DNA from: Streptomyces sp. NBC_01551 | GTDB lineage: Bacteria > Actinomycetota > Actinomycetes > Streptomycetales > Streptomycetaceae | Reading direction: 5' to 3' | Assembly (NCBI RefSeq): GCF_026339935.1 | Contig: NZ_JAPEPX010000001.1 | Coordinates: 310,001-374,000 of the forward strand | DNA: 64,000 nt | Part shown: positions 1-7,657 of the stretch, one piece after another | Position numbering within the stretch: position 1 is the first letter of the stretch | Layout: every line of letters begins with the position of its first letter | The notes under the pieces: generated by a model | The model's database searches: none | The model's input: only the letters and a program-made list of their open reading frames with translations | Told to the model about the DNA's origin: nothing | Program-made: the position numbers and the translations under genes

Positions 1-203
1 GGGTGTGGGACATGGGCTTCATGTCCGGTTTCTTAACCGCCCGGGCGGGTCCGCAGGAGGGGCGCGGGGCGGATCTCACTCCTGTGGGGGGCGGGATTCA
101 CCGCAGAAACGACCATCCGGCGGCGCGCGGGCGGGGGCCGGAGCCGGGGACCGGGCCGTAAATCCGTTCGCGGCGCGATCCGGACCGTACGTAGGGTCGT
201 CCC

Positions 204-947
204 ATGGGAAAGCCGCTTGTCGCAGTGTTCAGTGGGGCCGGGATGTCCACCGATTCCGGGATCCCGGACTACCGGGGACCGCAGGGGTTGTGGCGGCGCG
301 AGCCCGACGCCGAGAAGCTCGTGACGTACGAGTACTACATGGCCGATCCGGAGATCCGGCGGCGCTCCTGGCTGATGCGCGCCGAGATCGGCGCCCTCGG
401 CGCGCAGCCGAACGCCGCGCACCGGGCCGTCGCCGAGCTGGAGCGCGGCGGCACCCCGGTCCGGGTGATCACCCAGAACGTGGACGGGCTGCACCAGCTC
501 GCCGGGATGCCCGCGCGCAAGGTGTTCGAGCTGCACGGCAGCGCCCGGTCGGTTCTGTGCACGGCCTGCCACGCCCGGTCGGGGATGGACGAGGCGCTGG
601 CCCGGGTCGCCGCCGGGGAGCCGGATCCCGCGTGTGCGGCCTGCGGCGGGATCCTGAAGGCGGCCACCGTGATGTTCGGCGAGCGACTCGATCCGCAGGT
701 GCTGGGGCAGGCCGTGGCGGTGGCCAAGGGGTGCCAGGTGTTCGTCGCGGTCGGGTCGACGCTCCAGGTGCAGCCCGCCGCCTCGCTGGCCGGCATGGCG
801 GCGGAGGCGGGGGCCCGGCTGATCATCGTGAACGCGGAGGAGACCCCGTACGACCCGCTGGCCGACGAGGTGATCCGCGAGCCGATCGGCACCGCCCTGC
901 CCGCGCTCCTGGCCCGGATCGCGGCTCCGAGCGAGTCCGCGACGTAG
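204..947 (+). CDS. SIR2-family NAD-dependent protein deacylase
   Basis: Sirtuin of 247 residues, the usual length of a bacterial cytoplasmic class. Visible motifs in order: the NAD-binding loop [15 protein letters not shown] (residues 11-25), TQNVDGLH (90-97), the catalytic His in LHGS (His111), two zinc-binding Cys pairs (C119/C122 and C144/C147), then GSTLQVQPA and IVNAEE for the adenosine/ribose pocket. The family removes acetyl or other acyl groups from lysines using NAD+ and in actinomycetes often targets acyl-CoA synthetases, several of which lie later in this window, but no physical link is shown. The gene is monocistronic: the next gene follows after a strong hairpin. Ribosome site is weak (AGGGTCG). 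Function is confident; substrate is unknown. Confidence 0.93.
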   Translation: MGKPLVAVFSGAGMSTDSGIPDYRGPQGLWRREPDAEKLVTYEYYMADPEIRRRSWLMRAEIGALGAQPNAAHRAVAELERGGTPVRVITQNVDGLHQLAGMPARKVFELHGSARSVLCTACHARSGMDEALARVAAGEPDPACAACGGILKAATVMFGERLDPQVLGQAVAVAKGCQVFVAVGSTLQVQPAASLAGMAAEAGARLIIVNAEETPYDPLADEVIREPIGTALPALLARIAAPSESAT

Positions 948-981
948 CGGAGCGGGGCCCCGGCCCGCTGTGACGTCCCCC

Positions 982-1015
982 ACCCTTCCTTCCCCTTGCC
1001 CGGGGAAGGAAGGGT
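982..1015 (+). terminator. 14-bp perfect stem-loop after the sirtuin gene
   Basis: ACCCTTCCTTCCCC (982-995) pairs perfectly with GGGGAAGGAAGGGT (1002-1015) around a 6-base loop. It lies 35 bases after the sirtuin stop and 17 bases before the next ATG. There is no U-tract, which is usual for Streptomyces terminators. Confidence 0.75.
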
Positions 1016-1031
1016 TACCTAAGTTCGTTGT

Positions 1032-1322
1032 ATGGCTCCCTCTCCCCCCACACCTCCCACCGGTCCGGACGAAGCCGGCCGGCCGGACGCTCCCGCACTG
1101 GTCGACTTCACCGTCGACCTCACGCGCCAGGAGGCGCTCCGGCAGGTCCACGTCCTGGACGCGATCGGCCCCGACTGGGACCCGATGGAGGTGCTCCGCG
1201 GCGAGGAGGCGGCGTACGACCTGCTGTACTCCGGTCTCGACGCCGACCAGCAGCGCCTGTACGACGACCTCGTCGCGGCCGGCGTGCTGCCGCGGCGCGG
1301 GGGCGGCCGTGCTGCCGCTTGA
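1032..1322 (+). CDS. DUF6400-type small protein
   Basis: Small acidic protein of 96 residues with no membrane segment. The conserved-looking core runs from about residue 25 (FTVDLTRQEALRQV) through a WDPMEVLRGEEAAYDLLYS stretch to a short C-terminal helix (DADQQRLYDDL), a pattern I associate with the actinobacterial DUF6400 family of unknown function. No Shine-Dalgarno is visible before ATG 1032, and the terminator-like hairpin ends only 17 bases upstream, so the message may be leaderless or nearly so. Its 3' end overlaps the start of the following Cys-rich gene, implying translational coupling. No function can be assigned. Confidence 0.7.
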   Translation: MAPSPPTPPTGPDEAGRPDAPALVDFTVDLTRQEALRQVHVLDAIGPDWDPMEVLRGEEAAYDLLYSGLDADQQRLYDDLVAAGVLPRRGGGRAAA

Positions 1323-1566
1323 CCCGCAGGCGGACCCCGGCCGCCGGGCCTGGGTGACCTGCCCGAAGTGCGACGACAGCCGTGGCTGCGAGCCGTGCGA
1401 GGAGCGGCGTACCTGCTCCCACCACTGGCGCTACATGCTGTCCAACACCGGAAGCCTGCTGCACCTGCAGTGCCCGTCGTGCACCCATGTCTGGGTGCAC
1501 GAGAGCGGCTTCGGCGCCACCCGTTCCCTGTGGGACCGCGTCACGAGCGGCTGGTCGCGCCGCTGA
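1309..1566 (+). CDS. Small Cys-rich zinc-ribbon protein
   Basis: An 85-residue product is read from GTG 1309, which overlaps the last 14 bases of the DUF6400 gene. The open frame extends much further upstream, but that part is the shadow of the preceding gene. The protein has three Cys pairs: CPKC near residue 18, CEPC near 26 and CPSC near 60, plus CSHH around residue 36, so one or two zinc sites are likely. The C-terminal half (HLQCPSCTHVWVHESG) resembles a zinc ribbon. I do not recognise a named family. The overlap with the upstream gene suggests the two small proteins are made together. Confidence 0.6.
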   Translation: MLPLDPQADPGRRAWVTCPKCDDSRGCEPCEERRTCSHHWRYMLSNTGSLLHLQCPSCTHVWVHESGFGATRSLWDRVTSGWSRR

Positions 1567-1570
1567 CGGT

Positions 1571-2053
1571 TCAGCCGGCGTCGGCCGCGCGGCGCAGCTC
1601 CGCCACGTCGAGCTTCTTCATCTTCATCATGGCGGCGGTGGCGCGGGCGGCGCGCCCCGGGTCCGGGTCGGCGATCAGGTCGATGGCCCCGGGCGGGATG
1701 ACCTGCCAGGAGACCCCGAACTTGTCCTTGACCCAGCCGCAGGCGGACTCCTCGCCGCCGTCCTTGGTGAGCTCTTCGTAGTAGTAGTCCGCCTCGGCCT
1801 CGTCCTCCGCGTTGATCTGGAAGGAGATGGCCTCGGTGAACGGGAACTGGGGTCCGCCGTTGAGGCCGATGAACTTCTGCCCGTTGATCTCGAACTCGAC
1901 GACCATCACGTCGCCGGCCCGGCCGGGGCCCGCCTCGTTGTAGTGGCCGATCCTGCCGATGCTGCCGTTCTTGAACACCGACACGTAGTAGTCGGCCGCC
2001 GCCTCCGCGTTGCCGTCGAACCACAGGCAGGTGGTGAATCCGTTGCCGCTCAT
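1571..2053 (-). CDS. VOC-superfamily (PhnB/3-dmu-9_3-mt type) protein
   Basis: A 160-residue protein of the PhnB-like vicinal-oxygen-chelate group. It starts with the typical TCLWFDGNAEAAADYY segment, continues with GQKFIGLNGGPQFPF (the conserved strand after the domain centre) and ends the domain with WVKDKFGVSWQVIP. Members are often called 3-demethylubiquinone methyltransferase-like, but most are glyoxalase-fold proteins without demonstrated enzymatic activity, so no reaction is assigned. The C-terminal 30 residues (AARATAAMMKMKKLDVAEL) form the usual helix of this group. GGAGG lies five bases before the ATG. It converges with the Cys-rich gene (4 bases between stops) and stands alone. Confidence 0.85.
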   Translation of the reverse strand: MSGNGFTTCLWFDGNAEAAADYYVSVFKNGSIGRIGHYNEAGPGRAGDVMVVEFEINGQKFIGLNGGPQFPFTEAISFQINAEDEAEADYYYEELTKDGGEESACGWVKDKFGVSWQVIPPGAIDLIADPDPGRAARATAAMMKMKKLDVAELRRAADAG

Positions 2054-2178
2054 GACTGCCTCCAGAGAGTGTGTGCGGGACAGCGTCCCGCACCTACAGA
2101 CCGGAGCCGGGACCGAAACTCATCGGTCGGCCCGGACCGGTCCGTGATTCCTCCTGGAACGCTCCGACGGCCTACGGC

Positions 2179-2553
2179 CTAGACCTCCAGATCGTTTTCG
2201 ATCTTCTTCAGCTGGTGCCGCGCCATCGCGAGGTTGGCCCGGCCCCGGTCGAGCGCCAGGTAGAGGAAGAACCCGTCGGATCCCCGGGCCTTCATCAGTC
2301 GGATCAGGTGGTACTGACCGCCCAGGGTGATCAGGATGTCTTCGATCTCGTCCTTGAGGCCCAGCATCTCCATCGTGCGGACCTTCGCGCGCACCACGTC
2401 GGTGTTGCCGGCCGCCGCGACCGCGAGGTCGAGGTCCTTGCCTCCGCCGATGGTGCCGAGGGCCATGCCGCTGCCGTAGTCGACGAGAGCCGCGCCGAGC
2501 GCGCCTTCGATGGTGGTGGTGGCTTCCTTGAGGGCGGTCTCCACGTTGACCAT
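2179..2553 (-). CDS. Roadblock/LC7-domain protein (first of three)
   Basis: A 124-residue protein made of one roadblock/LC7 fold: an opening helix (ALKEATTTIEGALGAAL), the VDYGSGMALGTIGG strand-turn, then ILITLGGQYHLIRLMKA and a C-terminal helix (ANLAMARHQLKKIE). Bacterial roadblock proteins (MglB-like) commonly act as partners or GAPs of small Ras-like GTPases, and in Streptomyces they sit in conservons with a GTPase and a DUF742 protein. No GTPase is encoded nearby. AGAGGAA precedes ATG 2553 by six bases. It is the last gene of a minus-strand run and closely resembles the protein at 3932-4336, suggesting duplication. Confidence 0.85.
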   Translation of the reverse strand: MVNVETALKEATTTIEGALGAALVDYGSGMALGTIGGGKDLDLAVAAAGNTDVVRAKVRTMEMLGLKDEIEDILITLGGQYHLIRLMKARGSDGFFLYLALDRGRANLAMARHQLKKIENDLEV

Positions 2554-2634
2554 GAGGGGTTCCTCTTTCCGTTTTCCTTGGGAACTGTTGAGCTGTCCTG
2601 GATTTCTCTACTGCGAGGGGTGGTCTGGGGGGGC

Positions 2635-3075
2635 TCAGGCGGGCGGGGCGCCGGGGGCATGGGCGCCCGGTCCCCGTCGGCCGAGGCTGTGCTCGATGAG
2701 CTCGGCGATGCGCAGGCTGGAGCGCCGTGCCTCCAGGTGGAGGCGGCCGACGTTGACGCGCGGCTCCGCGATCAGGGTGAGAACGGCCGCTTCGCCCGCC
2801 GCGTAGGTGGCGACGTACCCGTGTTCGCCGCGTACGAGGAGTTCGCGGAAGCCGCCCTGGCCGGTGCTGTCGCTGAGCCGTTGCGCCACTCCGAGGGCGG
2901 CGGCGGTCAGGGCCGCCACGGCCTCGGCTTCGGCGGCAGCGCTGTCCTGGGCGAGCACGAGGCCGTCGACGCTCGCGGCGAGGGTGCCGGTGAGCTGGGG
3001 GACACGGGCGCGCAGCCGCCGGAGCTCGGCGAGTAGCTCTGCTTCGGCCTCGGCGGACACCATCGCCGTCATCAT
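2635..3075 (-). CDS. Roadblock/LC7-like protein (second)
   Basis: A 146-residue protein. ATG 3075 was chosen because AGGAG lies ten bases upstream; the longer open frame up to 3150 would begin inside the intergenic region. The N-terminal coiled-coil-like helix (EAELLAELRRLRARV) leads into a roadblock-type core: GTLAASVDGLVLAQD, a long helix (AEAVAALTAAALGVAQRL), then FRELLVRGEHGYVATYAAG and AVLTLIAE. A C-terminal Arg-rich helix (LHLEARRSSLRIAELIEH) follows. It looks like the MglB-type subgroup found in conservons rather than the shorter paralogues flanking it. It probably forms dimers or hetero-oligomers with its neighbours; that is inference. Confidence 0.75.
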   Translation of the reverse strand: MMTAMVSAEAEAELLAELRRLRARVPQLTGTLAASVDGLVLAQDSAAAEAEAVAALTAAALGVAQRLSDSTGQGGFRELLVRGEHGYVATYAAGEAAVLTLIAEPRVNVGRLHLEARRSSLRIAELIEHSLGRRGPGAHAPGAPPA

Positions 3076-3146
3076 GTCGGCCTTACTCCTTTCGGGCTGC
3101 CTCCGCTCCGAGCGTTCGGCGCGCAGGACCGGTCGCAGCGGGAGCC

Positions 3147-3935
3147 TCACAGGCTTGCCTCCAGTGCGTCGCGTAACCGGCGGAGCAGCGCCACGTCCGG
3201 GGGTTGGGCTTGGGTCATCCAGTCCGGCAGCGGTGCTTCCACCGGTGGCGGAGCGGGGGCGTGGGGGGTTTCGACGAGTCCGGCCGCTGCGAGTCTTCGT
3301 ACGTCGAGCAGTGTGTGGAAGGCCGGCCGGCCCAGTACCCAGGCGAGGTCGGCCGGCGTGCGTATGCCGTCCGCCCGGGCCAGCAGGAGGCGCTGGCGTG
3401 CGGTGACCGTCTGGCCGGGGGCGGCGGGGCGGGGCACGACGGGGGCGGTGTCGAGCAGGGGGTACGGCCAGACCGCGTCGAGGAGTTCGCGGCGGCGCAG
3501 GGTCTCGCGTTCGACGGCGGCGGCGGGGACGGAGCGTACGGAGCCGATCCAGTGGGTGGCCCCGCGGCGGAACCGGGAGGGGCCGCTGCCCGGGGAGAGG
3601 GCGAAGAAGGCGGCGTCGAATATCGCGGCGAGATGGCAGATTTCCAGTTCGCCTCCCGCGAGCCCGCCGCTGTCGACGAGGAAGCGGGCGACCTGGCGGC
3701 GGGCGCCGGCCCGGTCGACGGCCTCCCGCCAGCGCTCGGGGGCGAGACCGCCGCCGGTGGTGAGGAGGACGTCGAGTCCAGGGGTGGCGGGGCTTTCGGC
3801 GTGGACGATGCGGCCGTCTTCGAGGAAGAGCGTGCCGCGGTCGCGGAGGAGGGCGCCGGTGGCGCGTTCGGCTGCGAGCCGGGTGAGCAAGGGAGATACC
3901 TCAACGGGGGTGCCGGGGAGGGTGGAGGGGGTCAT
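3147..3935 (-). CDS. PATAN/DUF4388-like protein with C-terminal winged-helix-like part
   Basis: A 262-residue protein starting at ATG 3935, which overlaps the stop of the upstream roadblock gene (ATGA). The N-terminus (PVEVSPLLTRLAAERATGALLR, followed by GTLFLEDGRIVHAES) has the pattern of the PATAN/DUF4388 domain: a small helical bundle joined to a beta hairpin, often seen in signalling proteins beside roadblock or GTPase genes. The C-terminal third (GQTVTARQRLLLARADGIRTP, then LAWVLGRPAFHTLLDVRRLAAAGLVE) looks like a winged helix used in the same family. The tight coupling indicates a complex with the roadblock proteins. Assignment rests on pattern recognition only. Confidence 0.65.
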   Translation of the reverse strand: MTPSTLPGTPVEVSPLLTRLAAERATGALLRDRGTLFLEDGRIVHAESPATPGLDVLLTTGGGLAPERWREAVDRAGARRQVARFLVDSGGLAGGELEICHLAAIFDAAFFALSPGSGPSRFRRGATHWIGSVRSVPAAAVERETLRRRELLDAVWPYPLLDTAPVVPRPAAPGQTVTARQRLLLARADGIRTPADLAWVLGRPAFHTLLDVRRLAAAGLVETPHAPAPPPVEAPLPDWMTQAQPPDVALLRRLRDALEASL

Positions 3936-4336
3936 CTGAGTACCAGTCCCTCGGCGAGGGCGCGGAGTCGGTGGCGGGCGAGGGCGAGGTTTCCGTCGGC
4001 GCGGTCGAGCCATAGGTGGAGGAAGACGCTGCTGTCGAAGCTCGTCTCGACGAAGCGCAGGACGTGGTAGCCGGAGCGGGTGGTGACGATGAGGTCCTCC
4101 ACGGGCGGACCCGCGGGGTCAGTTCCCGCGGCGTCCGGTCCGGCCGGGGCGAAGGACTCGTACTCGGCTGCCGCCCGGGCCAGTTCGGCGGTTTCGGCGG
4201 CGGTGGTCTCGTGGTCCCCCACGGGTGACTCCCCGATGGTGCCGAGGGCCAGTCCGCTGCTCCAGTCGACCAGCGAGGCCCCCCGCGCCCCGGGCAGGGT
4301 CATGGCTTCGAGCAGGCATTCGTCGATCCCGGGCAC
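3932..4336 (-). CDS. Roadblock/LC7-domain protein (third)
   Basis: A roadblock protein of 134 residues from GTG 4336, preceded by GGGAGGGGAG at good spacing; an alternative start lies at 4372. It is a clear paralogue of the protein at 2179-2553: both have an (A/S)LVD(W/Y)xSG(L/M)ALGTIG strand-turn and a closing YH(V/L)(L/I)R ... F(L)xLxLDR ... LA(L/M)ARH pattern. It carries an insertion of about 12 residues in the middle (PAGPDAAGTDPAG). It is the first gene of the coupled run and overlaps the DUF4388-like gene by four bases. Role as for the other roadblock proteins; no partner GTPase is visible. Confidence 0.8.
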   Translation of the reverse strand: MPGIDECLLEAMTLPGARGASLVDWSSGLALGTIGESPVGDHETTAAETAELARAAAEYESFAPAGPDAAGTDPAGPPVEDLIVTTRSGYHVLRFVETSFDSSVFLHLWLDRADGNLALARHRLRALAEGLVLR

Positions 4337-4496
4337 GCGGGCTCCCCTCCCGGCCAGACGTGCTGGGTGCACGGTCGTACGGCGCGACAGGAGGGAACTT
4401 ACTCAAGTTCCACAGTACGAAAGGGCGTTCTGGCATTTTCCGCTGGAACATGCACGGGTGTGCTAGACAGCTTGGCCGGAACCCGTCCGCTTTTGA

Positions 4497-4739
4497 TCAC
4501 GAGGCAAGCGGAAGATCGTCCTCAAGCCTGAACGCCCCGCCCTCGCGCCGCACATAGCCCTCGTGGCTGAGCGTGCGCAGCAGGTGGTAGACGGTGGGCA
4601 GGGGGATTCCGGTGACCCGCGACAGCCTCTTGGCGGTGGCCCCGCCCTCCGCGTGCATCGCCTCGACGAGACGCAACGCACGCTGCACGGAACCGATGAG
4701 GGTGGGAGTGGTGTCCTTCTGGCTGCGATCGGCGCCCAT
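4497..4739 (-). CDS. Miniature IclR-type helix-turn-helix protein
   Basis: Only 80 residues, from ATG 4739 with a GGGGGAT ribosome site. It consists of an IclR-family winged helix alone: SVQRALRLVEAMHAEGGATA, KRLSRVTGIPLPTVYHLLRTL (helix-turn-helix) and the wing GYVRREGGAFRLEDD. A normal IclR regulator has about 250 residues with an effector-binding domain; here the frame ends right after the wing. There is no sign of a lost C-terminal domain downstream, so this may be a naturally DNA-binding-only protein and not a fresh truncation. It lies 160 bases upstream of the roadblock run on the same strand and could regulate it. Confidence 0.8.
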   Translation of the reverse strand: MGADRSQKDTTPTLIGSVQRALRLVEAMHAEGGATAKRLSRVTGIPLPTVYHLLRTLSHEGYVRREGGAFRLEDDLPLAS

Positions 4740-5011
4740 GAGTGATCCCCCTGCTCCGGTACGAGGCCTGGCGAACCCATCAAAGTCGGTCACCGGCCGC
4801 AAAACCAGCGGACGCGCTTAAACCTGAGCATAAGATCACCGCACGCCGCCCGGGCGCCCCCCGCACCCACCCCGCCCCATATCCTGCCCGGAACGCGCCC
4901 TGGGGAGGGGCGTGACGGGAAAAGCGAGCGTGGAGATCAGGGGTGGGGTGGCGGCCCCGGCCCGCGCGGAGCCGGCCCGCCGGGTCATCCGCGACCACGC
5001 CGGCCGAACCG

Positions 5012-5695
5012 CTACCGCGTGCACGTCACGAATGCCGGGAGCGGCGTCTCCTCGATCAGGTGCCTCGGCAGGGCGAGCGCGAAGCGGGCTTCCAGTACGG
5101 CGAGGGTGAGCCGGTCGCGCTCCTCGCCCGGTTCGTCCTCGGGGCGCACGTAGGCCCCGTCGGGCGCGAGGATGCCGGCCGTGACCAGTTCCGGGAGGAG
5201 GAAGTCGGGCTGGTGGCCGCCGCGCCAGCACTCCTCGCCGAGGCCGAAGCAGCACACCAGCTCCCCGTCGCGGGCGTACGCGAACTGGCGGGGCGGGTGG
5301 TCCGGCTGCGGGTCGAGGTGGACGGCCTCGACGCCGCCCCGGGAGACCTCGGCGAGCCGCTCGGCGCCGGCCGGCAGGCCGTGCTCGACGGCGAAGGACC
5401 AGCCGCCCCAGCTGCCGACCCGGGCCACCCCGTCGCCGTCCACGGTCTCGCCGGCCATGCTCCAGGCGTCCATCGCGCCGAGCGGACCGGGGTGGATGTC
5501 GGGCAGCGCGCCGAGGCGGGCCGCGAGTTCCTCGGGGCCTATGCCCCGGGCGAAGGTGAGACTCACGAACCAGCTGTCCCAGTGGGCGAGCCACTGGATG
5601 CCGGCGCCGCCGGTGTCCCCGATGGCGCCCGAGATGTCGGCTATCAGCACGGTGTCCTCCCGTGTCCGGTAATCCCCCACCGGCACGATAGTCAC
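5012..5695 (-). CDS. DUF6461-like protein of unknown function
   Basis: A 227-residue soluble protein starting at GTG 5695, which overlaps the TetR stop (GTGA), so the two genes are translationally coupled. Visible features: a Trp-rich first half (IQWLAHWDSWFVSLTFARG), SWGGWSFAVEHGLPAG, then QFAYARDGELVCCF and HQPDFLLPELVTAGIL. This WSFxxE ... YxxDG ... PD.L ... AG arrangement is what I associate with DUF6461, a Streptomyces-rich family without known activity that resembles immunity-type proteins. No catalytic motif, signal peptide or membrane helix is visible. Its coupling to a TetR regulator is the only context clue. Confidence 0.65.
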   Translation of the reverse strand: MTIVPVGDYRTREDTVLIADISGAIGDTGGAGIQWLAHWDSWFVSLTFARGIGPEELAARLGALPDIHPGPLGAMDAWSMAGETVDGDGVARVGSWGGWSFAVEHGLPAGAERLAEVSRGGVEAVHLDPQPDHPPRQFAYARDGELVCCFGLGEECWRGGHQPDFLLPELVTAGILAPDGAYVRPEDEPGEERDRLTLAVLEARFALALPRHLIEETPLPAFVTCTR

Positions 5696-6255
5696 TCCGC
5701 GGGCGAATCCGGGAGGAGGCGCTCGACCATTGCCTCAATGAGCCCCTCCACGGGATAGGGGTCCAGGACCGCCGGCACGGTCAGGTCGTCCACGATCAGG
5801 CCCAGCATGGCGAGGTAGAGCAGGACGACGCCCTGCCGGTCCCCGGGCAGGCCCGCCGCCAGGTGGAAGGCGACGTTCGCCTCCAGTTCGAGGCCCTGGA
5901 ACCGGGCGGCCTCCTCCTGGAGCTCGGGGCGTCGGGTGGCCTCCAGCCGGAGCTCCAGCATCGCGATGTGCACGCTTCGCTCGCGCCGCATCCGGGCGAG
6001 GAGCTGTTCGAGCAGCACCTTGGTGTCCAGGGGCCCGGCCAGGTCCGCCGGGTCGGGGACCAGGCGTTCCCGGGTCCGGTGCAGGATCTGGACCAGCAGC
6101 TGGGCACGGTTCGCGAAGTAGTTCGAGGCGGTGCCGGTCGGTACGCCCGCCTCCTTGTCGACCGCGCGCAGGGTCAGGCCGCGCGAGCCCTCGCGGGCCA
6201 GGACTTCGATGGCGGCGTCGAGCAGCGCGGCGCGGCGCTCCGGATTCTGGCGCAT
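5692..6255 (-). CDS. TetR-family transcriptional regulator
   Basis: A 187-residue TetR regulator from ATG 6255. The N-terminal domain has the standard layout: RRAALLDAAIEVLAREGSRG (helix 1), LTLRAVDKEAGVPTGTASNYF (helix-turn-helix) and FANRAQLLVQIL. The C-terminal ligand domain is helical and not diagnostic. The downstream DUF6461 gene is coupled by a four-base overlap. A 28-bp perfect palindrome sits 76 bases upstream of the start, in the divergent interval shared with the PucR-type gene, and is the obvious candidate operator. This suggests autoregulation and control of the divergent gene. The ligand is unknown. Confidence 0.9.
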   Translation of the reverse strand: MRQNPERRAALLDAAIEVLAREGSRGLTLRAVDKEAGVPTGTASNYFANRAQLLVQILHRTRERLVPDPADLAGPLDTKVLLEQLLARMRRERSVHIAMLELRLEATRRPELQEEAARFQGLELEANVAFHLAAGLPGDRQGVVLLYLAMLGLIVDDLTVPAVLDPYPVEGLIEAMVERLLPDSPAE

Positions 6256-6330
6256 GGGCGGGTCCCTGGGGGCGTGGGGGCGTCGCGGCGGCCGGTGGAG
6301 CGGGCGCGGCGGGACGGCGGGCGGACACGG

Positions 6331-6358
6331 GCGAAGCACTGCACGTGCAGTGCTTCGC
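6331..6358. promoter_or_regulatory. 28-bp perfect palindrome, candidate TetR operator
   Basis: The half site GCGAAGCACTGCAC is followed immediately by its exact reverse complement GTGCAGTGCTTCGC. It lies between the divergent TetR (start 6255) and PucR-type (start 6428) genes. Size, perfect symmetry and position fit a TetR-dimer operator controlling both promoters. Confidence 0.75.
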
Positions 6359-6427
6359 ACACGCTAGCGGACGCGGCGCGGTCGGCACCCTCCCCACCGG
6401 CCCCCCGCCCGTGTCACTCTGCCGGTC

Positions 6428-7657
6428 ATGGATCGGATCATCGAGCAGATACGCGAGGACCTGGCCCGCCGGATCGCCGTGACGGCCGACCGGCTCGCCG
6501 ACCGCACCCTGGCCGAGGATCCCGCGTACGCCGCGCTGCTGGGCCGCGCCGAGCTGCGCGAGCGGATCCACCTCACCCTGCGCCAGGCCGTCGAGGGCCT
6601 GGCTCGCAGCGCCCGCGGGCTGCCGCCGGAGCTGGCCGACGCCCGCGCCACCGGCCGGCTCCGGGCCGAGCAGGGCCTGCCGCTCGACTCGCTGCTGCGC
6701 GTCTACCGGCACAGCGGGCGGATGCTGTGGCAGACCCTCGTCGAGGCCGTCGGCGCCTACGACCGGGCGGCGCTGCCCCGGCTGCTGCCGGGCGCCGCCG
6801 CGCTGTGGGACGTACTGGACCAGATGACGGACGCCGCGTCGGAGGCGTACCGGCACACCGAGGCGGCGCGCGGGGAGCGCGACCGGGAGCACCGGGCGGC
6901 CCTGCTGGACGCGCTGCTGGACGGCACCGGGACGGCGGCGGAGGCCGCCGCGCGGCTGGGCCTCCCGGAGCGCGGCCGCTTCGCGGTGGTCGTCCTGGGG
7001 CCGGGCGGCACCGGCAGCGCGGGCCTGGAATCCGGCTCGGGCGCCCCGCGCGTGCTGCGGCGGATCCGGGCCGACGGGGAGAGCGCCCTGGTGGAGCTGG
7101 GTCACCTGCCGCTGGAGGCCGTACGGGAGCGGCTCGCGCCGCTCGGGGTGCGGGCCGGGATCAGCCCGGTCGTGGAGGACCCCGCCGACCTGGCGCGGGC
7201 CCGGCGGCTGGCCGCGCTCGCGCTGCGCACCGCGCCGGCCCCCGGCTCCGGCGGCGGCCCGCGCACGGCCGTGCTCGACGAGCGGCTCCCGGCGGCGCTC
7301 GTCGCGGCCCACGCGGAGCTGGCGGACCGGCTGCGCCAGGTGGTGCTGGGTCCGGTGCTGGCGCTGCCCCCGGAGGACGGCCGGGTGCTGCTGACCACGC
7401 TGGGGACCTGGCTGGCTTGCCAGGGCTCGACCACGTACGCCGCGCAGCGGCTGTACTGCCACCGCAACACCGTCTCGAACCGGCTGCGCCGCCTGGAGCA
7501 GCTCACGGGCCGGTCGCTGTCCGATCCGGCGCACGTGGTGGAGCTGGCGCTGGCCCACGCGGCGGTGACGCAGCGGGCGGCGGCTACCGCGCAGGCCGCG
7601 CCGGCCGCGCCGATTCCAGCAGGTACGGCACGTCGATCACCGCGACCCCAGGGGTGA
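6428..7657 (+). CDS. PucR/CdaR-type transcriptional regulator
   Basis: A 409-residue regulator. The N-terminal half is a helical RsbRD-type sensor region (ARRIAVTADRLADRTL, LRAEQGLPLDSLLRVYRHSGR), followed by a degenerate GGDEF-like middle section. The C-terminal PucR helix-turn-helix is clear: TLGTWLACQGSTTYAAQRLY, CHRNTVSNRLRRLEQLTGRSL, VVELALAHAAV. Related proteins activate purine, sugar-acid or amino-acid genes in response to metabolites. It is divergent from the TetR gene across a perfect palindrome. Its 3' end overlaps the convergent permease gene by 74 bases, encoding a low-complexity Ala/Pro tail that is probably not conserved. Confidence 0.88.
   Translation: MDRIIEQIREDLARRIAVTADRLADRTLAEDPAYAALLGRAELRERIHLTLRQAVEGLARSARGLPPELADARATGRLRAEQGLPLDSLLRVYRHSGRMLWQTLVEAVGAYDRAALPRLLPGAAALWDVLDQMTDAASEAYRHTEAARGERDREHRAALLDALLDGTGTAAEAAARLGLPERGRFAVVVLGPGGTGSAGLESGSGAPRVLRRIRADGESALVELGHLPLEAVRERLAPLGVRAGISPVVEDPADLARARRLAALALRTAPAPGSGGGPRTAVLDERLPAALVAAHAELADRLRQVVLGPVLALPPEDGRVLLTTLGTWLACQGSTTYAAQRLYCHRNTVSNRLRRLEQLTGRSLSDPAHVVELALAHAAVTQRAAATAQAAPAAPIPAGTARRSPRPQG

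Noticed and set aside
1005..1025. Iron-box (DmdR1/IdeR) half-site GGTTACCTAA before the DUF6400 gene
   Set aside because: Only one half (ACCTAA) fits; the other arm of the 19-bp palindrome is absent and the bases belong partly to the hairpin.
2179..4336. A classical conservon (cvn) operon
   Set aside because: No histidine kinase, DUF742 or Ras-like GTPase gene is present in the cluster.
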